A DNA stretch of 64,000 bases from Phycisphaerae bacterium (GCA_035275405.1 DATEMU010000015.1:1-64000); one strand, 5' to 3'; shown: positions 17,144 to 27,072, numbered from the stretch's first letter. Made by a program: numbers and translations. Notes: generated by a model not told the origin, from the sequence alone.

Positions 17144-18283
17144 TCACTCCGCGGCTGCGAAGGTCGCCAGCAGTCCCAGTGCCAGGTCCCGAAGTTCCTT
17201 GCGCAAGGGGGACCGCGGCGCCACTTCGGCCAGCGGTTGACCGTAAGTCATTGATTCCAACGCATGGCGAAAATCGCTTCCGACCACTACCAGCGTATCC
17301 CGCCCCAGAGCCTCACGGGCCTGGGCGAGCGAGATGACGGACCGTCGATGATACCTCGAGATCACCAGTGTAATGTTTTCCGGCAAAACCCCCAACTCGC
17401 CCAGCGTCTTTAGCAGCGTCCGGGCCGTCCGAATATCCTTCACGCTAAGTTGTAGCATCAAATAAGTCATGTTGCTGGCCGCGGCGAGCCGCGCGGCGAC
17501 GTCGGGCGCTACGCGCGGCGCATCCAACATGGTGCAAGCGTACATTCGACGACAGACCGTCAGGAATTCATTGATTCCGGCATAATCGATCGGCAGATAG
17601 CGGGACGAGCGGGCGCTGGCCGGGCTCAAGAGCACGTGTAGTCGATCGGAAAAAGCCAACGCGGTCGTGCGGATTAATTCTTCGTCGATTTGTTTGCGAG
17701 CTAATACGTCGGCGATTCCGTACTCGCCCTCGCGATCAAGAAACGCCGCCACCGCTCCATACCGGTCATCCAGGTCAGCCAGAAGGACCTGCCGAGACGT
17801 TTCCAACTGGATTTCGTGTGCGATATTGAGCGCCAGCGTCGTCGCCCCGCTGCCCCCGCCCGCAGAAAGGACCGTCACTACCAAGCCCTGGCGCCTCTGT
17901 CCGGCCGCATCGCCAGCGATGAACCGGCTCACCACACCCGCTAATTCCGATTCAATTGATCGCTTACCTAAGAGGTGGCGGGCGCCGATCTGCATGGCGT
18001 CCAATAACAGGTCGCTGGTCACGTCGGTGGAAAGCGCAACAAAGCGCGTCTGGCCGAAGCGCGTGATAATCGGATCCAGATCGGCCAGCATGCGTTTCGG
18101 CGTCGGATCGAGATCGACCAGCGCGACAGGTGGCACCGTCTTCTCTAGGAGAGATACAAGATTGGCTAGACTGTTACAGGTTTCGACCGCTGCGGAACCC
18201 GGGGCCGATTTGAGCACGCCTGTTACCGAGGTTTCGGTAGCAGGATCGCTGGTCATTAAAATGACTCGCCGTCCGGAATTCAT
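17144..18283 (-). CDS. cpaE: TadZ/CpaE-like localisation ATPase
   Basis: A 379-residue protein. Residues 1-120 resemble an atypical receiver domain (ALVDLDPTPKRML, FVALSTDVTSDLLLDAMQIG). Residues from about 135 form a MinD/ParA-like ATPase whose P-loop AGGGSGATTLALNIA keeps the deviant form typical of CpaE/TadZ, lacking the signature lysine of ParA. The following ADLDDRYGAVAAFLD fits the switch region. TadZ places the Tad machine at the cell pole. The ATG at 18283 was chosen because the longer frame overlaps the cpaC stop. Confidence 0.88.
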   Translation of the reverse strand: MNSGRRVILMTSDPATETSVTGVLKSAPGSAAVETCNSLANLVSLLEKTVPPVALVDLDPTPKRMLADLDPIITRFGQTRFVALSTDVTSDLLLDAMQIGARHLLGKRSIESELAGVVSRFIAGDAAGQRRQGLVVTVLSAGGGSGATTLALNIAHEIQLETSRQVLLADLDDRYGAVAAFLDREGEYGIADVLARKQIDEELIRTTALAFSDRLHVLLSPASARSSRYLPIDYAGINEFLTVCRRMYACTMLDAPRVAPDVAARLAAASNMTYLMLQLSVKDIRTARTLLKTLGELGVLPENITLVISRYHRRSVISLAQAREALGRDTLVVVGSDFRHALESMTYGQPLAEVAPRSPLRKELRDLALGLLATFAAAE

Positions 18284-18324
18284 AGGCTGCCTTACGTCGC
18301 GGGACCTGACATCGGGGGTGCCGT

Positions 18325-19965
18325 CTAGGGGGCGGTCCCGTCGGGGCGCAGGACAACTTCGGTGGTCGGCGCGCGGGTCTGCGGCCTCAAAGTCGTGGTG
18401 TTCTCCGGCGGCCTTTCGCCGTACTCGCTCCAGGCCCCCGGTCCCTGGAGATCCTCGAAGCCCAGCCTCTTGAGCCATTCCGTGTCCTGCTCAGACAGGC
18501 ACGGCGGTTCTGAGCCCTCGATCTTGCCGCCGAGATACAATTCCCAGTCGTTCGGGCGGCTGTGCGTGGCGCCCGGCAACGGCGGAAGCGATGCCAGCGA
18601 CATGGGCTCCACAAGTGAAACCGTGCACAGGACGACGAGTTCGGTCTCTCCTTCGCGATAACGGACGGAACGGAACAGCGCGCCGAGGACCGGCATATCG
18701 CCAATGCCGGGGACCCGCGACGCCGTGGCATTGGTGCTCTTGCTGATCAGGCCGGCCATGCTGAATGTCTGGCCGCTGTGCATCTCCAACGTGGTGGACG
18801 CCCGGCGGGTTGTCAACGCCGGAACGCGAAAGCCCTGGATCTCCACGGCTCCGACTTCGGTCAGTTCGCTGACCTCCGGCTCGACCTTCAGCCGGATCAA
18901 GCTGTCGCCGAGGACGACCGGTCGGAACTTCAACTGAATTCCGAATTCCTTATATTCGATGGTGATGGACGTCCCACCGCCGGTCGTCGTTCCCTGCACC
19001 ACGGGGATGGGAAACTCGCCCCCCGCCAGGAACGTCGCCTCTTCTCCGCTTTGGGCGACGAGGTTGGGTTCGGCCAGAAGGCGGACATATTGATTCTCCG
19101 CAAGGGCCTGGATCAAGAATTGCAATTCAGCTCGCGGGAACCCCAGGTTCATCGTAACGAAATTGCTGATGCTGACGTTCTCGTTGGTCAGAAAAGGGAC
19201 GGGAACCGCCTCATCGCCGACCAGGGCACTGGAGGCCGGTCCCATCTGGACGTTGTTGATGTTTCCGCCGGTTGCGGGTCCGACCGTTGACGCGCCGAAG
19301 AAGACGTTGTCTTGTTTGCCGTAGTTGAAAACGTTAATACCCAGTGAACGCAGCACGGCGCGGTTGGCCTCGGCGACCCGAACTTGAAGAAGGACTTGTT
19401 GAACGCCTGATATCCTCGTCGCATCAACATATTCGAACTTGCTGTCTTTTCCTAAAGAAGTCTTGAGCGCGTCCAGAAATTGACGAAGGGCGATGGAATC
19501 CTCGGCGCGGCGCAGGGTCCCGCGAACGACGACCACTCCCTGATTTTGAAACAGATCGAGCGTGCAACCTGGGAAGAGGCTGATCAGCTGTTCCTTGAGA
19601 CGGCGTAAGTCCATCTCCACGTCCACGCGGGCCCGCCAGACGTCTTCCTGCGCGCTCCAGAAAAGCAGGTCCGTCGAGCCGATCCCCTTGGCCTGAATTA
19701 GAAACTGATCCGCCGTAAGAGGCTCGGCCTCCGCAACCTTGGGGTCGGTCACGTTCACGCGCTTGACCGGCCACGGCGCCTTGACGGGCTCCGATTGACC
19801 CAGACGAAGGAGGATCACCCGGGGCTCCGCGTTCGGATCGGGATCGTCTGCACGGGCGTGCGACCAAATGCCGATCGACGATCCCGTGCAGCTCAGAACA
19901 AATGCGAGAAAAAACGTGCGATTGGAATGACGTCGCGTTTGGATTTGGTTCACATGGAAACCCAT
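18325..19965 (-). CDS. cpaC: CpaC/RcpA secretin of the Tad pilus
   Basis: An outer-membrane secretin of about 546 residues. After a signal peptide (FFLAFVLSCTGSSIGIWSHA) come the pilus-associated N-domain (VILLRLGQSEPVKAPWPVKR, VNVTDPKVAEAEPLTADQFL), a BON-like segment and the secretin core (VRVAEANRAVLRSLGINVFN, ALAENQYVRLLAEPNLVAQS, GEEATFLAGGEFPIPVVQGT, LKVEPEVSELTEVGAVEIQG). The tail after residue 480 is Pro/Thr-rich with no known role. Start uncertain: Met codons at 20025, 20001 and 19965 are all possible and none has a clear ribosome site. Confidence 0.92.
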   Translation of the reverse strand: MGFHVNQIQTRRHSNRTFFLAFVLSCTGSSIGIWSHARADDPDPNAEPRVILLRLGQSEPVKAPWPVKRVNVTDPKVAEAEPLTADQFLIQAKGIGSTDLLFWSAQEDVWRARVDVEMDLRRLKEQLISLFPGCTLDLFQNQGVVVVRGTLRRAEDSIALRQFLDALKTSLGKDSKFEYVDATRISGVQQVLLQVRVAEANRAVLRSLGINVFNYGKQDNVFFGASTVGPATGGNINNVQMGPASSALVGDEAVPVPFLTNENVSISNFVTMNLGFPRAELQFLIQALAENQYVRLLAEPNLVAQSGEEATFLAGGEFPIPVVQGTTTGGGTSITIEYKEFGIQLKFRPVVLGDSLIRLKVEPEVSELTEVGAVEIQGFRVPALTTRRASTTLEMHSGQTFSMAGLISKSTNATASRVPGIGDMPVLGALFRSVRYREGETELVVLCTVSLVEPMSLASLPPLPGATHSRPNDWELYLGGKIEGSEPPCLSEQDTEWLKRLGFEDLQGPGAWSEYGERPPENTTTLRPQTRAPTTEVVLRPDGTAP

Positions 19966-20040
19966 TTGAAATAGGACTTTCGATGATTGACCGAACTGCA
20001 TAATACCCGCGTTGCTGAAATGCAACGACTTTCTTCCGAA

Positions 20041-20901
20041 TTATTTTGGTTCCGGCATCGGGACGGTGAGCGTGTCCTTTTTTCCACCTTGGATTCTGAT
20101 GACATCCCACCCGGGCGGGAGTTCATCACTGACCGGCTCCACATTGCTGGTGGTCGGCGGCGAGACAAACGCGGCGACAGGGGACTTTTTCTTGATCAGA
20201 TCGTCCAGCGAAATGGCACCGCTGTCCGCCGCGGCGGGGTTCAAAGGGTTCCGCAGCACCAGCGAAATGGTACCGTTTTCCTGGGCGAGTTGGAGTGCCT
20301 TGGCCTGCCGAGGCGTCAGTTGAAGCGTTACTTTCTTGGACTCGGTCGATTGCCCCTCCAGACTTTCCGCCTCGAGTTTGGTCGAAACGACGGAGTACTC
20401 GCCTATGGCCAGCACGCTGACGCTTTGGAGCAGCGTGACCGAAACCGGATCCTGACCCGTGCCCGGCCGCTGGGTGAAGATCACGTCGACCAAACAACCC
20501 GGATAAAGCAAACCCTCCAGGCTGGCGAAGTCCTTTGGCGTGGTGGGTACCGCGACCATGCCGTCGGCGATCGCCGCCGCGAATTTTGCAGCGTTCTCGC
20601 GATCGCCGAAGACCTCAGGCGTTACCACCTGGCCCTCGGCGATTGGAACGATCAGCATCTTGCCGACGACCTGAACGGCATTGGTGAAGTGTTTGGCCGG
20701 GGCCTCCTTCCGCGTGACGGACTTGAGCGCCACCATGCTGCCGTCAATCTTGGTTTGTGCAGGCAGCGCCTTCGTGGCTACGAGAATCTCAATGTTGGGA
20801 GACTCGCGCCGCTGACTTCCGCCGTAGGAGGCTACCAGCAACGCCGCGGACGTTGCGGCGAGGACACCTAGCAGGATCAATAAAATGATGGCCCAGCGCA
20901 T
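20041..20901 (-). CDS. cpaB: CpaB/RcpC pilus assembly protein
   Basis: A 286-residue periplasmic or inner-membrane-anchored protein. The N-terminal segment (MRWAIILLILLGVLAATSAA) is followed by the SAF domain (ILVATKALPAQTKIDGSMVA, then LIVPIAEGQVVTPEVF) and the RcpC/CpaB core (MVAVPTTPKDFASLEGLLYP, GCLVDVIFTQRP). It stabilises the secretin. First gene of the minus-strand tad operon, with a good GAAGGAG site. Confidence 0.9.
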   Translation of the reverse strand: MRWAIILLILLGVLAATSAALLVASYGGSQRRESPNIEILVATKALPAQTKIDGSMVALKSVTRKEAPAKHFTNAVQVVGKMLIVPIAEGQVVTPEVFGDRENAAKFAAAIADGMVAVPTTPKDFASLEGLLYPGCLVDVIFTQRPGTGQDPVSVTLLQSVSVLAIGEYSVVSTKLEAESLEGQSTESKKVTLQLTPRQAKALQLAQENGTISLVLRNPLNPAAADSGAISLDDLIKKKSPVAAFVSPPTTSNVEPVSDELPPGWDVIRIQGGKKDTLTVPMPEPK

Positions 20902-21483
20902 AATTCTCGCTCCTTCTACGAACGTAAACGCTTTGCCCGTGACAGGACGCCGCCCCCATGGGGCCGCTGCCGAAAGGCGGATTCATGGTAACAAAAGTCC
21001 GCCCCGTGTCATCTAAAAGATTCTTCGGCAGCGGCTCCCTGACAGTTACAGGACGCGCGATTTCGGCCGATCAATAGGTGCCGTTGTTATAGGACCAATG
21101 GTCTCTGCCGAAGTAAATGCAAAGCCAGTAGGTACAATCCTTTAACTTCGAAACAGGAAGGCGCTGTCCAAGAATTGGGCTCGACGAGCCGATTATCCCT
21201 CTCGTCGGAATTACCGGACGGGACACATGGGGGACACCTACTCTACGGGAGTTACTTGGTGAAGCCGCTCGCAACGAGCGTGCTCAAAGTGCGTCCCATA
21301 CGCACCGCAGCGACTTGCGTGGATGTCCGGGGTTTTGTAGTAGTTTAGGTGAACCAGCCGGGCGGCTAAGTCATGAAGTCGCCCCACTCAGCGCTTTCCT
21401 GACAGGTAGAACGCGTTACCACGGCCAGATCGGCGGAGGATTCCATTCTTCACCGACCTTGCGCATCCCTTGGGGGTTTTTCC
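20902..21483. other. 582-base intergenic region between tad left arm and S8 protease gene
   Basis: This region must contain the promoters of the minus-strand tad operon and of the plus-strand subtilisin gene. I see no clear sigma-70 pair, riboswitch or RNA gene. A 67-residue frame on the minus strand at 21071-21274 has little support. An A/T-poor stretch at 20935-21010 with GGGGCCGCTGCCGAAAGGCG could fold but matches no class I know. Confidence 0.4.
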
Positions 21484-23457
21484 ATGTCGGTGTTCGTCAC
21501 AGACGGCCCAGGGCCGTTTCGCCGTCGTGCAGTGGTTACTTTCCTCTCCGAGCGCATCCCGAAGCGATGGACCGGTCGGGAGCACACTTGCCGGAAGACG
21601 ATCGGCACGTTGTTCGTTTTTTCCGTTTCGCTGGTATGCCTCTTGTCGGGGATGGGCTGTGATGAGGGGACCGGCAGCGGTCTGGACCCAGCGTTGTCGC
21701 GAGGCGTTAGCGCCGATCGGCCCAGCGCGGGGATCAATGGCGGGACACCGGCATCCGACATCGTCAACGCGGCGTCCAGCGACGACGAACCGGCCGCCGG
21801 CACGTTCGTGCCCGGTCGACTGCTGGTCAAATTCAAACCCGGGGCTTCCGCCGAGGATCAGCATCGCGTCCTGAGCCGCGCCGCCGGCGCGCGCGTGGCG
21901 AAAGAGATTCCTCAGATCGGCGTCAAGATCATCGAACTGCCCCCCAACGCGAGCGAGGCGGCCCAACTCCGGGCGTTCGGTCAACAGTCGGAAGTGGAGT
22001 TCGCGGAGCTGGATCGCATCGTTCCCCCGGCGATGGTGCCGAATGACCTTTGGTATGCAAATTGGCAATGGGGATTACGAAAAGTTGAATGTCCAACTGC
22101 ATGGGACGCCACAATAGGCAGCGATCAAGTAGTCATCGCCATATTGGATAGCGGCGTCGACTCAACTCACAGCGATCTCGCGCCAAAGCTCGTTGCTGGA
22201 TGGAATATATACAACAATAACTCCGACACGACAGACGTGACGGGTCATGGAACGGCCGTCGCCGGCGTTGCCGGCGCAGCATCCAACAATACGATTGGCG
22301 TTGCATCGGTTGCTTGGGGTTGTCCTATCATGCCAGTACGCGTATCCGAAAACAGTGGCTGCGCGAGTTATTGGGACATGTCCTCAGGACTCATATGGGC
22401 CGCCGATCATGGCGCGAAAGTTGCCAATCTCTCATTTCTCGTAAATAGTTCAGCAGTAACGAGCGCCGCGCAGTATTTTCAATCGCGGGGGGGAGTAGTC
22501 GTTACGTCGGCCGGTAATGAAATCGCGGTTCTGAGCACTCCAGACGATCCCTCGGTGCTCAATGTAAGCGCAACCACCTACAATGACACGATTGCTTCCT
22601 ACTCAAACATCGGGAATAACATCGATCTCGCTGCGCCGGGCGTCGCCACGTCTACCATACTTGGCGGGGGTTACTACGACGTCTCCGGTACGTCCATTTC
22701 GGCTCCGTATGTTGCGGGAGCTGTGGCCTTAACAATGTCCGCGAATTCCGCGCTTACCTGTCAACAGATTCAGGGAATCCTTGTGCAGTCGGCAGACGAT
22801 CTTGGGCCCGCCGGGTGGGATCCGACCTTTGGTTGGGGCCGATTGAATGTCGGACGGGCCGTAGCGATGGCAATTGACGCTGGCGGGCCCATTCCCGACA
22901 ACACTCCGCCGACGTGCAGCTTTAGCGCTCCGAGCGCTGGCGCCAGTGTCAGCGGCACGACGAATGTACTGGCCATCGCTACCGACAACGTGGGAGTCGC
23001 TTCGGTCCGCCTCTACGTCGATGGCGGGTTGCTTGCCACCGACACCACCGTGCCGTACGGCTTCGCCTGGAATACGATAAACACCTCCAACGGCTCGCAC
23101 ACGTTGGAGGCCCGCGCGGCGGATGCCGCGGGAAACATTGCCACCACTGTCATTCTTGTCAACGTCAACAACGTTAATGACGCGACCCCGCCGACGATTG
23201 CCATTACGTCCCCGTTGAACGGGGCCAGCGTCGGCAACAGGGTTGTCAATGTCACGGTCAACGTCTCCGACAACGTCGGCGTAACCCGGGTTGAACTTTA
23301 TGTGGATGGCGCAATCAAGTCGACGTCGACATCGGCCCCGTTCACGACCAGCTGGAACCCCCGCAGGGCCGCGAGCGGCGCACATTCACTCCAAACCAGG
23401 GGGTATGATGCCGTTGGAAACGTCGGCACATCCGCAATCGTGACGGTCTACAGATAA
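21484..23457 (+). CDS. subtilisin-like (S8) lipoprotein protease with two Ig-like domains
   Basis: A 657-residue secreted protease. A lipoprotein signal ends at SGMGC (Cys59). Residues about 108-183 form an I9-type propeptide (VPGRLLVKFKPGASAEDQHR). The S8 domain has the triad Asp222 (ILDSGVD), His255 (GHGTAVAGV) and Ser404 (SGTSISAPYVAG). Two homologous Ig-like domains follow (residues about 475-565 and 567-657), each with TPP, VGV-R-LYVDG and DAxGN landmarks. The catalytic part is clearly AT-richer than the ends. Its place between the two arms of the tad locus is suggestive, but a role in pilin processing is speculation. Confidence 0.88.
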   Translation: MSVFVTDGPGPFRRRAVVTFLSERIPKRWTGREHTCRKTIGTLFVFSVSLVCLLSGMGCDEGTGSGLDPALSRGVSADRPSAGINGGTPASDIVNAASSDDEPAAGTFVPGRLLVKFKPGASAEDQHRVLSRAAGARVAKEIPQIGVKIIELPPNASEAAQLRAFGQQSEVEFAELDRIVPPAMVPNDLWYANWQWGLRKVECPTAWDATIGSDQVVIAILDSGVDSTHSDLAPKLVAGWNIYNNNSDTTDVTGHGTAVAGVAGAASNNTIGVASVAWGCPIMPVRVSENSGCASYWDMSSGLIWAADHGAKVANLSFLVNSSAVTSAAQYFQSRGGVVVTSAGNEIAVLSTPDDPSVLNVSATTYNDTIASYSNIGNNIDLAAPGVATSTILGGGYYDVSGTSISAPYVAGAVALTMSANSALTCQQIQGILVQSADDLGPAGWDPTFGWGRLNVGRAVAMAIDAGGPIPDNTPPTCSFSAPSAGASVSGTTNVLAIATDNVGVASVRLYVDGGLLATDTTVPYGFAWNTINTSNGSHTLEARAADAAGNIATTVILVNVNNVNDATPPTIAITSPLNGASVGNRVVNVTVNVSDNVGVTRVELYVDGAIKSTSTSAPFTTSWNPRRAASGAHSLQTRGYDAVGNVGTSAIVTVYR

Positions 23458-23464
23458 CCGGTTC

Positions 23465-23491
23465 GTCGCCCACTCAAGAAAGGGTGGCGAC
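23465..23491 (+). terminator. weak hairpin after the S8 protease gene
   Basis: GTCGCC at 23465-23470 pairs with GGCGAC at 23486-23491, with further imperfect pairs inside. There is no run of T after it, so it is at best a weak terminator. Confidence 0.25.
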
Positions 23492-23529
23492 GTCGCCGCA
23501 TGTCAATAGAAATCCCTAGATGCAGCACA

Positions 23530-25536
23530 CTATGGATACACCACGTCGCAGGGCTCGCCGGAAATGACCGGTAGTCCGTTGTTGTTCACGCCGTCGAGGA
23601 TGTCCTTGAGACATTCTTGCGTCGATCGGCTTGGCTCGTCACCCGACGGTGTCAGACCATCGGCGCAAAGTGCAGCATCGGCCGCCGCTACCACTGCCCC
23701 AATGTTGGCCATCGGCGCGCCGTAGCAGTCGGCCAAGTCGTCTGGCAGAAGCACGTTATCCCCCGCATTCATTCCCATATACGCGATGTCCAGCTTAGTC
23801 GCCGTAAGCTGTGCCGAGAGCATGCAGGCCATGTTCACGGCATTGGCGTCCAAGAGCCATGTTCGGAAGTTCGTGTAGGCATCCGCGAACATCCCGCCTG
23901 GCACATCGTAATCCGCACCGCTCGCGTTCCGCAGACACAATGCATTGAGCAGGTCGCGCCACGCTGAGTCCTTGCTCGACAAGATATTTTTTCCGTTCTT
24001 GTTCGACCAGAAGCCCAATGTACGACCCGTCGAAGGGGCACATATACAGACGTTGCCGAATGGAAGGGTCTGAGTACATCCAACCGTATCAGGCAGGGTC
24101 ATGGAATAGCATATCTTGTCGCCAATTGTCATCGAGTTAGGGCTCGAAACTTTGGGTTCGGTTTGAATCCAATTGCAATTGGATACCCCTGTCGTTGGAA
24201 GTAGTTCGCACACCGTTATGGATGATCCACTTGGAATTACGACGGAGGCTTGGCCGGGTCCGTCGGTCCCGGACGTCAGCGTCACGCATGTCTCCAATCC
24301 TCCCATCGGCGTAAAGCAAACCTCAACTTGGACACCGTCTAATGGTATCTCAGCATCGTTCTCACCATTTGCGTTCGCATCGTAGTATTTCCGAATAGTG
24401 ATTGTACATTGCGGGCATTCACCGCAAGTATCGCCAGGGCACGTCTCGTCGGCGTGATACGCTCCGCCCATCGCCTGGCAATCTGCCTCCGTCACGTCGC
24501 TCCGGCACTCATCCAAATACGTATCCGGATGCCCCGCACACGCCAGACAGCACGCCCCCGTCCCGGGCTGCCGCGCGCACTTGTAATTATCCGTCTTACT
24601 CTCACTCTCCCGGAACCCAAAATTCGCCTGCGGGTCGCTCTCATCGTAATCGCTCACCCGCGTGATCCAGCATTTGTACTCCCCACCTGGGTTTGGCGTC
24701 GGATCGAAGGGCCACAACGCCACGCTGATCGACGCGGCGCAGGCGTCGTGCGCCGGGCAGAACCCCGTCCCCACCACATGTGACGCCACGCTGTCGGGCA
24801 GGTTCGCGTATTCCGTAATCACCCCGCACTCCACATGCACCTGCCGATGCTCGATCCCGTCGTTGGACAACAGCACCATGCCCGACGGGTCGGTCACCTG
24901 GAAGTAGAAATCCCCGTCCGGCAGCCCGCCCGCAAAGCCGCAGTTGTGATTCTGCGGCCCGCCATTCAGGAACGGGCTCTTCGGATCGCAAACCAGCGGG
25001 TTCGGCGGCTCGCACGATCCGTACACATTGTGGTTCACCGTTGCCCCGCACTGATCGGTCGTCCAGATCGCGCCGGTCAAGTTGGAGGTGAAGAGTGTCT
25101 CCGCCCGTGTGCCGTCAGGGCTGATGGCGACCAGCGCGAGGACGTCGGGACCGGTCGCGGTGGGGCTCAGCGCCCAGTTCGATACGAAGCTGCCGCTGGC
25201 ATCCGCGACCACCGTCCAGGACCGATGCGCCTCCGCACCACAGGTGCAGGTTCGAGAAAGGTGGGAGACCGACAGCGTCACGTTCCCGCCCGCCGCGAAC
25301 GCGCTGCCCGCAATTTCCACATTCGTACCCGGTGCATAATCGAATTGGCTCGTTGTCACCGCGGGGGGAGGCGGCACCGGGAGTTCCCCACCGGAGGGCT
25401 GGACGTCGACGTCCGCTCCCACGGGCGTGGCGACGATGACGTCATAGGTCCCTCGAACGCCGCCCAGGGTTGCGGCCAAACACAAGCCCGCCAGGAAGCA
25501 TGCACATCCCTTGCCCAAAGTAATTCTGCTCTTCAT
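23530..25536 (-). CDS. large secreted Cys-rich protein with an SdrD-B/Cna-B-like domain
   Basis: A 668-residue exported protein with a signal peptide (CACFLAGLCLAATLGGVRG). An N-terminal beta domain includes FDYAPGTNVEIAGSAFAAGG and ATGPDVLALVAISPDGTRAE, similar to surface proteins that begin with a YxPGxxV motif. A Cys-rich middle part (GTGACCLACAGHPDTYLDEC, CPGDTCGECPQC) is followed at about residue 380 by an SdrD-B-like domain (IRKYYDANANGENDAEIPLD). The C-terminal part includes GRTLGFWSNKNGKNILSSKD, a motif seen in secreted proteins of unknown role. The C-terminal half is coded with lower G+C than the N-terminal half. Confidence 0.8.
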   Translation of the reverse strand: MKSRITLGKGCACFLAGLCLAATLGGVRGTYDVIVATPVGADVDVQPSGGELPVPPPPAVTTSQFDYAPGTNVEIAGSAFAAGGNVTLSVSHLSRTCTCGAEAHRSWTVVADASGSFVSNWALSPTATGPDVLALVAISPDGTRAETLFTSNLTGAIWTTDQCGATVNHNVYGSCEPPNPLVCDPKSPFLNGGPQNHNCGFAGGLPDGDFYFQVTDPSGMVLLSNDGIEHRQVHVECGVITEYANLPDSVASHVVGTGFCPAHDACAASISVALWPFDPTPNPGGEYKCWITRVSDYDESDPQANFGFRESESKTDNYKCARQPGTGACCLACAGHPDTYLDECRSDVTEADCQAMGGAYHADETCPGDTCGECPQCTITIRKYYDANANGENDAEIPLDGVQVEVCFTPMGGLETCVTLTSGTDGPGQASVVIPSGSSITVCELLPTTGVSNCNWIQTEPKVSSPNSMTIGDKICYSMTLPDTVGCTQTLPFGNVCICAPSTGRTLGFWSNKNGKNILSSKDSAWRDLLNALCLRNASGADYDVPGGMFADAYTNFRTWLLDANAVNMACMLSAQLTATKLDIAYMGMNAGDNVLLPDDLADCYGAPMANIGAVVAAADAALCADGLTPSGDEPSRSTQECLKDILDGVNNNGLPVISGEPCDVVYP

Positions 25537-26880
25537 CGCCCAATCTCCTTTTTCTCAAGCCGTGAGCCGACTTCACGGCCCGTTTTCACCCCCAAGTACC
25601 ACCTCCGTCGGTTCGTTTTCATGGACTACGACCGAAGGCCCCAGCATCACCAATAGGCCAATTCGCGGTGTTCGCCGCGATACCCGTTATGACTTTTTCC
25701 AAGGCTCGCCGGAAATGCGGGAACTCCGCATTGAATCTGTTGGTCTCCGGCCACGCAGTCGAGCTGACTGGAATTTGCCCGTTCTCGACAAAACGACCCT
25801 GAGGATCCCGGTCTCGACGCTCCGGGATCAAGACGCGAATAGCCTGCAATCGTAACGGCGGCCTGCTCAGGAATCAAGATCTCCTGGCATCAGCCGCCAA
25901 GGGTTCATAGGGTTTCTACTTAATGCTGCGGTTTGTGTTTCAGTTCCTTTCCGCCAAACCCTGACCAGCGCACGTCAAGCCTTCAAAACGCATCCTCGCC
26001 GCGAACCGGTTCAAGAACACGCACGCTGAACAGCAAGCGGAGGGCATCCGGCTGCGCACCAGAACGATTGACGTCGCCGCGCGATTACTCTCGTCGTTGC
26101 GGTTCGTTCCTTCGCATCAAAGCAGAACTTCTACGGCTTGTGTCCGCTCGCCCGCTACTGTCGGTGATGATGTTTATCGTGGTGGCCGGTTCGGATCACG
26201 GAAGCCGACTCAACCATAGGCTTTTCTCGCCTTGGCCCGAGATGGAATTCATGCGACGTTGCAGTCTGGAAAGGAGGCGCGATCGTGAGCAGTCCTTCCG
26301 ACGTAAAAGTCCGAGAATCTATCACCTCAGGCGTGGGATCGGTGCCCAGGGAGAAGTTTTTTGGCCGCGGAGTTGGTACTGGGGGAAGTACCTACTCGGC
26401 GCATAGAATCGTTTTATTCCAGACGCCGGGGTCATTATTATGCGCCGCACTTTACGAGTGATTTGGTCGGCTATTATTCGAGGACGGCCCGTCGAAATGA
26501 TCTAAAGTTTATCCCTGTGAATCCTCTTGACCGCTCCCCCCGCGTCGGGTATAAGAGGAGGGAGAGTAAGTTTGGGTTACTAGTTTTAATCGACGTCGAG
26601 CGCCTCGCACGCGACTCCGCGGAGGGTTCTCGATAGCTTCCAAGCAAAAGGCACATTGGCGGCCCGGTTTGGTTTCCATTGGGGTAGCAGGCTTAGTAGG
26701 GGGGGCACATGTCGGGCGGGCCGATCGTCTCTGGGAAGCAGATGCTTTGCTGAATTCGAAATTCTCGGTGCGAGATTCATCCGCGCCGCGTTTACAAACG
26801 AGAGTGAGTGCTCTTGGCACCCCGCTAACCTGTGTATGGAGCGGAGACGAGAGCAGAGTTTTTTAGAGGGAGATAGTGTT
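25537..26880. other. 1.34-kb region without a convincing gene
   Basis: Short frames here (for example 25933-26406 on the plus strand) have low-complexity, Arg/Ser-rich products without recognisable domains, so I do not call them. The region contains a good sigma-70-type promoter at 26527-26555 and a leader of about 320 bases before flp. It may hold regulatory elements or decayed genes. Confidence 0.45.
26527..26555 (+). promoter_or_regulatory. predicted sigma-70-type promoter of the flp operon
   Basis: TTGACC (26527-26532) and TATAAG (26550-26555) are separated by exactly 17 bases. They lie about 325 bases upstream of the flp ATG with no gene between, so the flp transcript would have a long leader. 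Confidence 0.5.
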
Positions 26881-27045
26881 ATGAAAGCGATGCTGAAGAA
26901 ATTGTTTGCCGACGAGAAGGGCCTCGAAACGGTCGAGTACGCCATTATCACCGGCCTGATCGTGGTCGCCACGATCACGGCCATCACCAACATCGGTACC
27001 TGGGTCAACACCCAGTTCACCACGTTGGATGGCGCCCTCCCGTAA
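26881..27045 (+). CDS. flp: Flp/Fap type IVb pilin
   Basis: A 54-residue prepilin, the major subunit of the Tad pilus. The short basic leader (MKAMLKKLFADEKG) ends at the Gly of the cleavage site. The mature part begins LETVEYAIITGLIVVATITA, with Glu at +5 and Tyr at +6 as in Flp pilins. A strong GAGGGAG ribosome site lies 8 bases upstream of the ATG. The prepilin peptidase that would cut it is encoded just downstream. Confidence 0.93.
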   Translation: MKAMLKKLFADEKGLETVEYAIITGLIVVATITAITNIGTWVNTQFTTLDGALP

Positions 27046-27072
27046 GCCCTTGAAAAGGTGAGATTACGCTTT

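Noticed and set aside
20935..21010. possible c-di-GMP riboswitch upstream of cpaB
   Set aside because: A GGGCAAAG-like stretch is present on the minus strand, but the conserved GEMM core and pairing could not be built.
21071..21274. 67-residue minus-strand frame in the tad intergenic region
   Set aside because: No ribosome site, no motif, not distinguishable from chance.
25933..26406. 157-residue frame in the gap before flp
   Set aside because: Arg/Ser-rich product with no domain and no ribosome site.
26586..27023. 145-residue minus-strand frame over flp
   Set aside because: Antisense to flp, whose pilin motif, ribosome site and neighbours are clear.
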